Under the pieces are notes generated by a model. The model was not told the origin of the DNA. It was given only the letters and a program-made list of their open reading frames with translations, and made no database searches. From the NCBI GenBank assembly GCA_022376465.1, contig JACDTU010000028.1, positions 1-64,000 on the forward strand: a DNA stretch of 64,000 bases, in the 5' to 3' direction. A program made the position numbers and the translations under genes. Below are positions 48,067 to 60,152 of the stretch, in pieces (position 1 is the stretch's first letter; each line of letters opens with the position of its first letter). The stretch is from Cubamyces lactineus (taxonomy: Eukaryota; Basidiomycota; Agaricomycetes; Polyporales; Polyporaceae).

Positions 48067-48236
48067 CCATGACGCTGAGGCTCGCGGTCGTATGCCTGAT
48101 GCGTATACCAGGATTGTATGCTGACATCCATTGCGCTCCTTCCATGTTACACTCGTTATATGCTACAATCTACACTGTTACACTTGACTTGTGATCGCCG
48201 CGTTCCTCGTGCCTGAGAGGGCGATCTCCGGGGTAT

Positions 48237-48997
48237 TCAGGGTACCGCAAGCTGCTCCGTCCACTTCTCGCCCTCCCTAGTGAAGACCGTGCGGCGGTTT
48301 GGTTGTATGCCAAGCTCGACCCAGTCCACCGCCACTGGCTCGATTAGCATTAGCGCGAAATTGCTCTTGGCCATCTCCAGGTTCTTCTCGTCTTCTTCAT
48401 TTTGTGGCTCCAGCGGTACCTCGCGAGGCCATTTCTTCTGTTCCTCGTAGCTGTCCAGCTTCGATCCCGGCGCTCGTGGGACGCACCAGCTCGCGCGCAT
48501 GCCGGGGCTCATCTTGTTGAAGACCTCAAGACGCTTGGCCTCCCAGTCGAAAGCGGTGGTCGCGAGTGCCCTCAATGCAGCGGCTTCCGCGGGGATAAGA
48601 GTAGGCTGAGACGCGTCTCCGGGTGCGGCGGGGGAGGGATGAATGTGTGCAAAGCCGGAAAGTCGAAACTGGTCTTGAGAGCCTTCCATCCACCATGCAA
48701 GTTCAACCCGCTGGTTGTCGCGGAGCTGCGTGACCTTGGGAGTTCGCACATCGGTCGAAGTGACGAGGAGTGGTAGGTCCGGACGACCCTCGGGGTTCAT
48801 GAAAGCACGATGCACCTGCGAACGCGCATGCGGTGCGTTACTCGCGTCGACTGTCGTGACTTGATATACTGCAGACGACGGTTATGACCGGTTATAAAGC
48901 ATAATATGTAACGCGTATACTCACTGATCTTGCCCTTGTTGTCTGGGTGGCTGAGCGCCTTGTTGATGGCTTCAACCCAGCGTGGTGCAGAGGCCAT
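48237..48997 (-). CDS. Flavin-nucleotide-binding pyridoxamine-phosphate-oxidase-like protein, 234 aa
   Basis: Exons 48997-48925 and 48868-48237 join in frame to 234 residues. MASAPRWVEAINKALSHPDN opens the protein. YQVTTVDASNAPHARSQVHR and the strand LLVTSTDVRTPKVTQL follow, then VELAWWMEGSQDQFRLSG. This is the split-barrel FMN-binding pattern of the PNPOx-like family, of the small Alr4036-type branch. The C-terminal part (LGIQPNRRTVFT, EKWTEQLAVP) is typical of this branch. Whether it oxidises pyridoxamine phosphate is unproven; many relatives have other or unknown roles. It is head-to-head with the RCC1 gene, 277 bases away. Confidence 0.8.
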
Positions 48998-49274
48998 GGT
49001 CGTTGGCCGGATTATCGCTCCTACTGCTGCTGAGGATGACTATTCGCCGAGTTTGATGGTGGTACGAAGGAGAGTTGCGGATCGTTGTTAGTGAGTAAGA
49101 GTTGCAATGGGCGTGAGGTACTCCAGTGAACTTGAACGTCATTGGGAAAGTCGATGAATCTCGTCGATCGCCGGCGCTAGTTCGGCACGCCCCGCGCGGG
49201 CTCATCGCGACTTTGACGATGACCACCACCACCTACGCTCGTTCTACTTCATGCACTTATAGCAACATCGTACG
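48998..49274. promoter_or_regulatory. Divergent promoter region (FMN-binding protein / RCC1)
   Basis: 277 bases between head-to-head start codons. No firm core element is seen. Confidence 0.4.
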
Positions 49275-50600
49275 ATGTCGTCGCTCTCGCTCTATTCTGC
49301 CGGCTCAAACGCCCGCGGGCAGCTCGCTACTGGCAATGTCGACGACGCTCACCACTTCTCGCCTTGTGTCTTCTTGGGTACCACACCAGGCGCGCTCCCT
49401 GACAATGTCATAGCTGTAGATCACATCGCGTGCGGCGCAAATCATACTCTGGCTCTTCTGCGGAAGGAGAGTGGCGGTTTGGAGGCCTGGGGATGCGGTG
49501 ATGGTTCACGGGGTCAGCTTGGACCCTATTACAGCTCAGATATCGCTCAAGCCAATGAACCTTCGAGCGCGGCGGCCATGTTCAGGCCAGTCCGCCTCGG
49601 CTTGCATCAAGTGGAATCTCCCGACGGGGCGCGCCTGGATGGGTACACAGTACGCCTCGTCGCTGCAGGTTGGGAGACCTCTTATGTGGTGGTCTCCTGT
49701 CCAGGGCGGGACGACGTTCTACTCTCGATGGGCGCGGATACCTTTGGAAGCTTGGGCGTGGGCCGCGCGCTCAGTGCAAAATCTGCACGAGGAACGTTGG
49801 AACATACTGTCCATGTTGTACGGCTGCGCGAGCTCATGCCCTTCCGGAACGCGAAGGGGATCATCACCGTCGTCGCCCTGTGCGCGGGTCCTCACCATAC
49901 CGTCGCGCAACTTCGCATTAGTGGTCCGGATGGTCTGACGCATCCGTACATTGTCGGATGGGGAATCGCGCGTCATGGTCAACTTGGGCCTGTCCGAGAT
50001 TCCTCTGGGCGCCCGCTCCCTTCCATATCCTCCCCTCATCTTGTTCCCGTGCCCAACTCCACCGAAGTCACCCATATCGCCTTAGGCAACCAACATACAA
50101 TCTTCCTCCTCTCCTCTTCAACCCTGCATGCGCTGGGCTCCAACCGGAAAGACCAACTCAGTGGACTCGACACGCTGCGCGACGTAGAGCGCGTCGGGTG
50201 CACCTGGAACGGCACATATGCGCTCCTGCGTTCCGGAGAAGTTGTCGCCACAGGGAGTAATACTCATTCTCAGCTTGGTCGCGGAATAGGTGGACAGGAA
50301 CGGCAGGGGACGCTCGGACCAGTGCAATTTCCGTTCGAGCCGCGTCCCGGACGGATCACACAAATGGCGTGCGGGAGCGAGCATGTCTTGTGCGTTGTTG
50401 AGCATGCTGAGCAGGCCGGCGAGATGAGGAGAGAGGTGTGGGGCTGGGGGTGGAATGAGCACGGCAACTTGGGCATTGACCATACCGAAGACGTTGACCT
50501 CCCGGTCAAGATCTGGCCTTCCTCAGCAGGGAGTCAGGCCGGACAAATAACAAGGGTATGGGCTGGATGCGGGACAAGCTGGATCCTGGTGCGACAGTAA
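49275..50600 (+). CDS. RCC1-repeat beta-propeller protein, 441 aa
   Basis: Single-exon gene. Repeated blades carry the RCC1 core (xWGxGxxGQLG type): YSAGSNARGQLATG, AWGCGDGSRGQLG, SMGADTFGSLGVG, GWGIARHGQLGP, ALGSNRKDQLSG, ATGSNTHSQLGRG and GWGWNEHGNLGID, each followed by an ACGxxH- or AxGxxH-type strand (IACGANHTLAL, IALGNQHTIFL, MACGSEHVLCV). Seven blades make one propeller. Such proteins include Ran exchange factors and many scaffolds. Length and the divergent blades make it more like the yeast Ats1 type than RCC1/Prp20 itself. The partner is unknown. Confidence 0.82.
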   Translation: MSSLSLYSAGSNARGQLATGNVDDAHHFSPCVFLGTTPGALPDNVIAVDHIACGANHTLALLRKESGGLEAWGCGDGSRGQLGPYYSSDIAQANEPSSAAAMFRPVRLGLHQVESPDGARLDGYTVRLVAAGWETSYVVVSCPGRDDVLLSMGADTFGSLGVGRALSAKSARGTLEHTVHVVRLRELMPFRNAKGIITVVALCAGPHHTVAQLRISGPDGLTHPYIVGWGIARHGQLGPVRDSSGRPLPSISSPHLVPVPNSTEVTHIALGNQHTIFLLSSSTLHALGSNRKDQLSGLDTLRDVERVGCTWNGTYALLRSGEVVATGSNTHSQLGRGIGGQERQGTLGPVQFPFEPRPGRITQMACGSEHVLCVVEHAEQAGEMRREVWGWGWNEHGNLGIDHTEDVDLPVKIWPSSAGSQAGQITRVWAGCGTSWILVRQ

Positions 50601-51012
50601 CAATACAAGCTCGAAACGTCATCAGTACGGGTGAGTCTTTCTGCCCTATTGTTGAAGAGATCTCCAACTCAAGTCCGTGTTGTCCGCACATAGCCGCTGA
50701 ACACAGATGCAGAGATACATTGCGATATAGGCTCTTCAACCACCCACGTTCTACTGTATGCACCGGCTACAAATGAACAACAGATTCCAGAAGGCTATGC
50801 GACCAGTCCTTCGATAAAGTACAAGGAACCAGAGAACTGCCTACATAGAGGCGAAGAGGACCACAGTGGAGGGTATTGGATAGGACCTGGGCATACAGGT
50901 GAGAGGGTTTCGATATCAAAGTTTGCTCAAGACGGCGCTGAAGTATGGTTGTCCAGAGCAACCAAGACGTCCTCGCTGGTTCGAGTCCATCGAATATCTA
51001 AATCCTTCAGGT
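50601..51012. other. Convergent 3' region, no gene seen
   Basis: 412 bases between the stops of the RCC1 gene (+) and the membrane-protein gene (-). Confidence 0.55.
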
Positions 51013-52449
51013 TTACCCTCCTTCTGCAGGACCTTCATACCTCGGAGGCTCCTCTACTGATGTGAAAACTAGTGCCCGGCGCTCCGTCTCCAGCTGCCTC
51101 CGCAAATTTGCCACCTCATTCCGTAGGGTGGATATCTCGTCCTGCAGTGCCGCCCTCGATTTCGATCCAGGGATGACGGGCCGTCTCGTTGGAGACTCTG
51201 GCGAAGGAAGCTCAGCTTCTGAGTTCTGGTCGGCCTGCAGACCGCGCATCTCCCTCTCGAGCGCCTTGATCTGGCAGGCTAGTTCGGCGTGCCGCTGTGC
51301 ACGTTTCGCGGATGCTACAGCTGCCGCGTCGCATTTGGGTGGGAGCGGTGGTGGTATCTCGGACCATGGCGAGGAATCTATTCGTGCGAAGGATGATCAA
51401 CGTTCGGTATCCATGGCATTTATCAAGCGTTCGACAACCTCACCTTCGGACGAGACGTCCGGGCTTGTGACAGGCACCGGGTCCTCAGGCAAGCGCGTCG
51501 TTCTAATCTCAATCACGGAGGCGCCGGGGGATTGCGGGTGAGCCCCGGGATCGCGCTGTGTAAATGGGGAAGGAGAACCTCCACCGCTATCGCGCAGCTG
51601 CTTCTCCATGTCGTCTGTCGCGGGTTTTCCTTGTCTACGCTGCGGTCTTTTGCGGAAGTAGAGGACCGCAGTGACGACCAGGGCGACGATCGCCAATCCG
51701 CCGAGTATCCCGCCGACGATAGTGCCGACGGGTAGATGCGAACCACGGTGTCCACTGTGGAAGTGGGTGGGTGAGAAGTCCGGCGAAGCCGTCTCGAGTG
51801 CGAGTAGAGACGTGATCGTCGTTGTCTCGTCCCCTTCTTCGGTGGTGTAGACGATATAGTCGAATAGGACGTTCGTGGTGTTCGGAATGTTCATCTGGAT
51901 GAGGAGAGTGTGCGGGACGTTCGCGAGGCCCGCGGCCGTATACACAGGGACGTCGTACAACACGTCCGAGCTGCCGTCGGGCACATGCACAAACTCGCCC
52001 GCGTGCTCGCCGTCCAGGAAGAACGTGAGGTTCGTCAGCGTCGCCGTGTCGGGCACGGCGTTCACCACGATATTGAACACGTATACCGCCGTGCCCGTGA
52101 ACGTCGTAGCGATCGTGTGGGGCGGGTCGTCCGGGTATGCGGTCGAGTCGTGCCAGGTGCCCCCAAATACGCGCGTTGGGTTGATGAGGCCGGTGTCGAT
52201 GTGGCATGACGTGCATGTCGCGCCCTGGTTCCAGTCCGCCTGGGGCGAGTATATGGGCTGGAGTCCGGTGACGCTGTCCCCGAGCTCATCGTCGATCGTC
52301 CGGTTTACGGCGTTGACACTGCGTGGGGTGACTGTAGCGGCCTTGCCTATTGAGAGAAGTTGAGATAGTAAGAGGACTGAGAGCGCTTGGACAAGAGTGA
52401 AGAGGGGTATCGGCAAAATGAATGGGTGGAGGTGTATGAAAGAGAGCAT
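51013..52449 (-). CDS. Single-pass membrane protein with ectodomain and coiled-coil tail, 456 aa
   Basis: Two exons (52449-51444, 51377-51013) join in frame to 456 residues. The frame without the intron would end at 51397. A signal-like hydrophobic start (ALSVLLLSQLLSIGKA) precedes a roughly 200-residue Thr-rich ectodomain with few Cys (CTSCHIDTG) and N-glycosylation sites (NRT, NLT, NTT). One membrane helix follows (VGTIVGGILGGLAIVALVVT, then KRPQRR). The cytosolic part is Pro/Ser-rich and ends in coiled coil (LACQIKALEREM; LQDEISTLRNEVANLRRQLE). This plan is common among Agaricomycete surface sensors or receptors of unknown ligand. No named family is claimed. Confidence 0.78.
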
Positions 52450-53935
52450 GACTCGAAAGTGTCGGACCGGCCTGACATCCAGCGAGCAAGCAATGGCGCC
52501 AAATGCGAAGGTCTAGCCAGGGTCGCAGGAACGTAAAGAGGGACGAGACGGCGGCAGATGAGGTGGAAGAGAGAAATGGAAGAAGGAAATGACAAGACGG
52601 AGTATCGACAGCGAGCGCGTACCCACGTCCCCTGAACTCGTCCCCGGGCTAGCATATCCCTACCTACCTGTATGCCGTAGACGACGTGCCAAGGAGCCCC
52701 GGGCGGATGCAATACGCTTACGAGGGAGCGAATTTGACTGGCATCAAGGCGCAGTGGTCGCTGCACATCTCTCCGGATTAGTCGCACGCCGGATCGACCA
52801 CAGGCCACGAGTGGGCCTGACCAGAGGAATGGATGCTGACACCGAGGGGTGCGTTGCTGCCTCGCGTGCGAGAACATCAAGCATCTTCGACGCGGTAGAT
52901 GACGGTGGCTGCTAGGGTCCCAGGTATCAATCAAATGGAGCAGGCACGGGACATGCTAGTATGTGGTTGGACTGCGCAGGACTGTGCGCCGTTGCGATGT
53001 CATGGACTGGGGTGCGCAATCCGGCTGATAGTGCATGACAGCGGTAAGACACCACGTCGAACTTGGGTAGGAGACGCGTACCAGAGCTGCCAGGCGCGCC
53101 AGGGTGCAGTCGAGGTGGACGACGCGATCACGTGTGCGGGACCTCGACGCGTCGCGATGAAATGCCGAGCTGACCAAGTCCGCTCCGGGTTCTCTCGGAT
53201 GCTTGGCGATCGTCTGCTTGTTTGAGTCTATGTGCGCATGTATACTCGTCCCATCCATTCAAACCGTATCATACGAGTGCTTTCTCGTTCTGCTCTGTAC
53301 CGCATACATCCAGCATCCAGTTCGCCAGCATATCGACATATGGAAGGCCTGTGCCTCCGGTCTAGGTCAGTACGGTCACCCCGGATTACCAATGGATGCA
53401 TCATATGAAATCGCCACGCATATATAGATCCTAAACGGCCCTGACGGGAGATGGTTGCTTACCGTCGGCCACTTGTCGCTTTAGACGGGGGTTTTCCAGC
53501 GCCGGAACGCTCCTTACGCCATCGACGGCGGTGCACTTCACAGGATTGCCGCTAAGATGTATTTGTACTGCTCAGAGTACAGCATACGCTCGGCGAGCCT
53601 TGCTAGAGCACCGATACTCGAGGTTCGCGAACAGCCTGAGCTCGATGCAACGTGAGTGGGGCTCTGGAGCATTACAGGGCGCTACGGCGAACTCGGTGAT
53701 CAGTTATAGGTGGCGGAGTTCACAGGCGCCGGCGGGGAATGTGATGGCGACGTGCAGCATGCCCCGCCGCGATCCAGCTCCTCCACGTCAACACCGCTTC
53801 AGATACCCTCATCTACCCACTCTCTCTTGTTTTCTTTCGTCCCCTCTCTTCTTGTGTGTCTTTGACCTGGCTTCCTGAAGAGGCTAGACATAGAACGGCT
53901 TCGCTGTCGCGACCCAGACGCCGACTACTACCATC
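52450..53935. other. Intergenic region, no gene seen
   Basis: 1.5 kb between divergent starts (52449 minus, 53936 plus). A T/C-rich leader precedes the CorA gene. No supported exon. Confidence 0.5.
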
Positions 53936-56703
53936 ATGCCACGCGAAAACAGCTTCAGCGACTCTGACGGCCGCTCGCTCACCCCAGACCTAGAGGAGGA
54001 CGCTGGCTCTCCCGTATACGATGGGACGCATGTAGAACGATACACGGCTACCCGCCCGACTGTAGAAAGCGCCGATATCCAGTCAACTCCAGCTATCATG
54101 TCTACTTCGGAACATCAAACACTCAGGGAACCGCCCCCGACGTCGCCCGTCGCAGCGCCGCCGCCCGCCCAGAGACCTTCTTTCATGACGCCGACCGAGA
54201 GGTTTCGCTCGACCGTACGCAAGGTTATGGCCATGCGGCGTACTTCTTCCATGATGGCACGCCGCGGCATTGGTGCAGAGCCCGGTGTCGATCCCCGCCG
54301 AGCGTCCGCGTTCTTGAATTACGGGCACATTCGGCAACAATGCTTGATCGAGGTCAACGACTACTCGACGATGCGGACAAGCTTTGGGCGCATGACGAAC
54401 GCAGAGTTCATCAGGCTCCTTGCAGACAGCAATGCCAGCCGTCGTGAGCCCTGGGTCAGAGTCCGCTGGATCAACGTTGGTGGGATTAGCTGGGATGTCA
54501 TTAGCGCACTAGCGCTCAAGTATGGTATGTCTTGCGATTCTCCGCAGCGGTTCCTATGGCATCCTCCTCAGTGGATGAAAATTTAACTACGATTCGCAGA
54601 CATGCACCCATTGGCGCTTGAAGACGTGCTGCACCAACGTGGGCACGCGCGCTCAAAGGCTGACTACTACCCGCAACATCTCTTCCTGCGCGTCTTGTGC
54701 CATTCGCTCTCGAATGAGGAGGACGGCGCGCAACCGTCCATCTCGCACCTTCCGCGCTCCGAGTCCCCTGATCCCATGGAGGAGGATGACGAGATGGACT
54801 CAGACTCCGAGTTCCAGTATGGCAAGGCAGGAAAGAACCCGGAGGTATACGCGGACGACGACAAAACTATGTACGGCAGTGCGAGCGCTTCCCGGATTTC
54901 CACCAAGCGCGGTAACAGTACCATGCGCCGGCGGTTCGGCGAGCGCGACATTGAGAGTCCGCCGCCAGCCCAGGGTCGGTTCGCAGGTATTGACGAAACC
55001 AAGGCGAAGAAGAACGCGCGCAACAGGAAGTTGCTCAAGGAGCTCAAGGGGGGTGATCGAGTGAACGTCAAGATCGCGCCAATGTGCATATTCTTGTTCA
55101 GAGACGGAACGGTTATCTCCATCCACAAAGGTGCGCCTTGCGACGGCCACCTATGAGTAACGGTCTCAGGCGGAGGGTGCTAACCTTGAACGCATATGAA
55201 TAGACAACACCCTCAACTTTACGGCGCCGATCACAGAACGCCTGCGGCAGCGCGATACGGGTTTACGGTCGACTGCAGACCCTTCTCTGCTCGTTCAGTC
55301 GTTGATAGACCTTGGTGGGTATCCGACTGGTGGACGTCGAATCTCGATCATGAGGAGTACTGACAACATCGAAACCTAGTTGTGGACCAGGCACTAGAGG
55401 TTGTTGAGGAGTACCAGGGCAAAATCTTGAAGATCGAACAGGCCGTGCTATTGAAGCCGAGCATGAAGACCGTTCGTCGGCGTGAGTCAAACTGACAAGG
55501 AATGCGTGCTATTACCGGTGTTCATACTGCTCCCTGCTCCCTAGTGCACATCTTGCAAGGGGACCTCATCCTCCATAAACGCACCCTCGAGCCGATCAAA
55601 ACCGTCATATATGGGCTTCGGCGGTACGATGTGGACCGCGTCATGGCGCTCAGGGAGAATCCGGACCCCAGCCTGAAGATTGAGGGGTACATGAGCCATA
55701 AGTCCAAGATCTACCTGGTAATGCACTTACCCTCTCCCTGAACGCGCTCGCACTGATTGTGTGCTCGCAGGCGGACGTCCATGATCACATGGAGTACATC
55801 CTGACAAGCCTCGACATGATCGCAGGCATTACAGAGAACCTCATAAACTATACGTTTAACGTACGTTCTGTTCTCACGCTTCGCTGGCTATCAGCGGCAA
55901 TTGGCACCGTGCCTTACCCACACATTCACCTTGACTGCAGATGGCGTCCTATGACATGAACGAGACAATGTAAGTCCCAGTCCAGACTCACTCGATGCGC
56001 CGCTCTACCGCCAAGCCCCTGTACTCTTCCTGCCTCCGCTTCCAAGTCGCCGTCGCCTTCGTCCGGATGGGACATGGTTCGACTAACAGGTAACGGAGAT
56101 GCCCGTTCGCTGCAACGGGATGCGCAGAGCTGCAGGGCAGGGGGGGGGAGGCGTGTGTGTGCGAATTCGAGAAGGCTGGCGGCTAACGGTCGGCACTCTG
56201 CTCCAGGCGCCGGCTCACGCTCGCGACGATTATCTTCTTGCCGTTGACGTTGCTCACGGGGTACTTTGTACGTATGCCGCGCACTCCCTGCGGGCCCTCA
56301 TCGCGAGCGAGTCGAGCTTATCGATGACGGGCCCCTGCCCGAACGGTTATGCTGATTGCGACTGCCGCTTTGTAGGGGATGAACTTCCATAGCATGTGGT
56401 CGGTAGACCTGCACAGCGATGCCCTGTGAGTCGCCGCCCTGCCATCGCTCTCGATCTACATCCGTACTCACGCTGAACGGCGCCCGACGCAGCTTCTGGG
56501 AGATTGCCATCCCGGTGATGGTCGTCGTCATCGTGCTCTTCATGTGGAACGACTTCAAGGGCATGCTGCACTACCTCGACAAGAGGCTCAAGCGGCGCCG
56601 TATCAACAAGGTGCGTTTCCCTGATGGCGTTCCGACGGCCTCATTGACCGAGCACTTCCGATCCCTCGACCTCGACTACCTGCAGGCGTACAAACGTGCA
56701 TAA
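53936..56703 (+). CDS. CorA/Alr1-type magnesium transporter
   Basis: Mg2+ channel of the CorA superfamily (Alr1/Mnr2 type), at the plasma or vacuolar membrane. The N-terminal 100 residues are a disordered extension. The soluble domain follows: VRWINVGGISWDVISALALKY, HPLALEDVLHQRGHARSKADYYPQHLFL (about 54610). It is interrupted by an acidic insert (MEEDDEMDSDSEFQ) and resumes with MCIFLFRDGTVISIH. The long stalk helix is spread over several exons (55200-55960). The first membrane helix (LATIIFLPLTLLTGYF) is followed across an intron by GMNF, the CorA selectivity signature. The second helix is FWEIAIPVMVVVIVLFMW (about 56500). The end is basic (RLKRRRINK). Eight or more introns. All hallmark residues are intact. 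Confidence 0.9.
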
Positions 56704-57875
56704 GTCCTAGCCCGCCGTATCTCCTTCGTCGTCATCATATCGTCATGCTTGCTGTGCGTGCTTTTCTTTCGCCTCCTGGGTCTTCGGTCGGTCAGAATCT
56801 ATTGAGAAAATGCTCGATATACCGTCACACGGATCACGCTCCTTGTTCACGTCTTGCCTTGAACTGCGGTGCGATGCACGGACGGCAGACACCCGTCGCA
56901 ACTGGGTCTCACGTCTCGCCCCGTACGTATACATCGTACTCTTGGATATCATCTGCCCATGTGCTTAGTATAGTATTCGCTGTCGCGGCTCACGCTCTTT
57001 GCTGTGTAACTCCTGTCATGGACTAGCTATACGGATTTGATAATATACCATCTGGATGGATGACACCCCAACCCACTTGCAAGCTCCCTTCCCCTACCTC
57101 GCAGACCGCGAACCCTACCCGTCCTGCAGACGCTTCTGAAATTGAACCCTAGTAGTAATGAGTACGAGGACGGCAGACTCCAGAGAAGCGACAGCCACTA
57201 CTCGCGACGGCCAAGATCCGTTTCGCGCCTTTGTGAATCTGGATCTCACCCGTGAGATCAGAAGGCGTGCGGGGCGGCACATCCTGTCCTCGCTTGCCTG
57301 CACGCGAATTCAATGGGCAATCACCCTGGCCTCCCAAGCGCACCCTGCCCCGAGGCCCGCCGTTCCTCGCTCTCGGACTGCCTCTGCTGATTTTGAGCGG
57401 TGCTACCCCTGATCCTTCCCGGCGAAGCCTGGCCCTTGGCGTCCTCCTTCGCCGGGGCACCCGGGCGAGCGAAGCGAGGGGTTATGGGAATCACCGTGGC
57501 ATTCGGAACGGGGTACATTCTACATGGATAATACAACACCGAGACTACCGCTCCCGGTAGTACGTATACGACAGCACTGTGCGTGGGGGGCTCGTGGATA
57601 GAAGCCTTGTGATGTGAAGTGATGTAAGAGGAGACAGGGTGAATGGGAGGATTGCGTCGGGTGCCCGTCTTACGAGCGCTCGTTCTCCTTCAGGAGATGG
57701 GCTGGGAGCGTCGATCTGGGTCGCCTTTGCCGCAAGGTCTGAGCTTAGGGGTGGCGTTGCTGATGTGGAGCTCGTCGTCCATGAGATGCCTATATGACAG
57801 CTTCGCAGTGTTAGACTAGAGGTAAGGTTTCTCTAGCGGGTTCAGGACGAGCGTGCCCTTCGGCGGCTGAGTGAC
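56704..57875. other. Convergent intergenic region, no gene seen
   Basis: 1.2 kb between the stops of CorA (+) and the second P450 (-). Frames near 57160-57560 overlap on both strands and lack motifs. Confidence 0.5.
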
Positions 57876-60152
57876 CTACGGCGGACGAAGATCGGCATTA
57901 GGCACCGTGTGCAGCATCACCCCAAACCGCCCAATCAGACGTACCGTGTTCAGGGGATCGGCGACCTCGAACTTGCCTTCGAGCAGCGTGGGCGTCGCGC
58001 GGGCGATGAGTGAAAAGACGATGAGTTTGATCTCTGTGCGTGGTGAAATCATGCATGCAAACGGCGCGAGGGCGTGAGTTAAGCGGCGCAAACCCCTATT
58101 TTGATTGATAGACGACGGACCGTTTATCGCGAGGACGCGGCCGGGGCAGGCGAAGCGGCCCAATCCAAAGACAATGTGGGCGGGGCCAGTCATGACCGCC
58201 TCCTTGTTCTGTTCCGCCCACTGGAACCCGTTGAATTCGCGGGAGTCCTCACCGAAGACCTCCGGGTTCTCATGCACCGTCGTGGACATGGGTGTGACGA
58301 AGTGCCCTGGTGAGCATCAGTCAGCCGCCTGCGCCGAACCTCACTCGCATGGAGCAGACACCCTCGGCATTACGAAGACTCGCATGGGGCAGCCGAGGCA
58401 CAGGAATACACGCACCCTTGGGGATTATGACGTTACCAAGCGGCACATCGCAAGTGGTGTACCGCATGGTCGAGATGGTATCGCCCTTGAGCCGCATCAC
58501 TTCCCGAATGAACGAGTCGAGCAATCGTGCCTCACGCAGGGACGTAGCAGTCAGGCGCAGAGACCCGTCCTCATCCTCTTCCAGTACACGTGAAAGCTCT
58601 TCGCGAAGGGGGCCGAGATATTCTGGACGTACAGCGAGCTGGTACAGTACCCACTGTGAAACAACCGTACTGCATCGCACGAGGGGGTCAGGGCAAAACC
58701 CCTCAGAACCCAGAGAGACACTCACGTCGTATGAACAGCAGCGAAAATCAGACTGCAGAGTGCGGTGAGCGGAGATGCGTGCGATAATAGAGAGGCAACT
58801 CACCAGAGCAACAAGATAGCAATGTAGAGGCGGCGGAAAAAACCGATTCTTCCGCCACTTTGTGGGGCGTATGTCTTCACAATTAGATACAGGACATTCC
58901 TCGGCTATATGGGATGCATGTGTAAGCGCGAAGTAGGAGCCCCGAATAGCGCCACAAAGATACCTCGTCCTTCGGTGAGAGGTTCCCGGTTGTGGCCATC
59001 TTCTGGTACCGATTGATGTCCTTCCAGACCATAGGGCCGTAGGTTCGCAGAAAGCCGAACGGTATGCTGATGAGCATGACCTTGATCCTGCATCAAAGAA
59101 GTCAAACGTCTATCGGAGATGGAAACCTGGGAACACACTCACCAAGTGTACACGATCCAGAGAATCGGGAGGTACTTCCCGATGAGGGAGAAGTTCTGGT
59201 ATTGGCCCGTGAGCTCCGCCATGCCGTTAGAGACCTCTTCGACGATCTCTAGGTTCCGATGGTTGACATAATCCTGAGGCCGAGACGCAGCGGTCAGAAC
59301 GTAGCGGGCGGTAGCAATGTGGGCAACGTGGAAATACCTGTCCCAACAGAAGAATAAGCGTCGTTTCGGCAATGGTCCCGCGGAAGTGGTCGAAGCAGCT
59401 GGGGTGCCGCCCAGACTTGATCCCCTCGGCGGCAAGCTCGACGAAGCTCTTCGCATCCCTCTGGAACAAGGGCCAGACTGGAGGAAATCCCACGGTCATT
59501 CGCGGCGTCCCGCAGTCTTGGAGCAGAAGAAGGGCTTACTCCTGTAGACAATTTCGTCGATGCGGGCCACGATGCCATCCCTGACGAAGTCCTGCAGGTC
59601 GCGGAACAAAGTCCCCTCGGTGAGCGCCATGATTGGTTGTAGGTTCATGATCTAAGATTAGCAGATAGTGAGCGGACCGCAGCCAGAGGGTGGGAGGGAA
59701 GGGGTACCGCTGCAGAACCCTGCTCGAAGCTGAACAGGCGATCGCACGTCAGAACGTATCGTGCATATTCGTGATTGACGATATATTCCAACTACGTGTG
59801 ATATCAGAAGGCGTGAAGCAGACGCGGCAAGTTCATCAACTTACGTTGCCTTTACGCCGGACACCTATCACAGGTCCGTACGTCTTCAGGGCTTCGCCAT
59901 ACGCCTCCCGCGGACGGCTGAATATATCCTCGGGCTGGTACGGAAGGTCAGACTTTGCCGCGAAGGGTGAATATTCCACCATTACCGGTATTTCGACAAT
60001 GGGAGGTAGGCGGTCTTGGGGGATCTGGGTCGGAGAGGAGGGTGAGCCGTGTGGGTGTTGAGCGGCACGATCGACACTACCTGGGGGCGCTTTGCATACC
60101 ATCCGTATGCCGCGAGCAGCAGAGGGCCAGCCAGAAGGTAGGAGTGCTCCAT
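57876..60152 (-). CDS. Cytochrome P450 monooxygenase, second copy, different family
   Basis: The start at 60152 (MEHSYLLAGPLLLAAYGWYA) gives an ER anchor. Multi-exon. I-helix LIFAAVHTT near 58750, split by an intron before the final T. K-helix EVMRLKG (ExxR) near 58500. SREFNGFQWAE near 58220. Haem loop FGLGRFACPGR near 58160 with the ligand Cys and the canonical Arg spacing. The C-terminus LIGRFGVMLHTVPNADLRPP ends at 57876. The CPGR loop and the GFQW segment resemble the ent-kaurene-oxidase-like fungal P450s. It is not a duplicate of the P450 at 8.4-10.9 kb, since intron positions and loops differ. The substrate is unknown. Confidence 0.88.

Noticed and set aside
50975..50992. ggttcgagtcc, like a plus-strand tRNA T-loop
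   Set aside because: The T stem has a mismatch, no matching 5' acceptor strand is seen, and it lies beside the 3' end of the membrane-protein gene.
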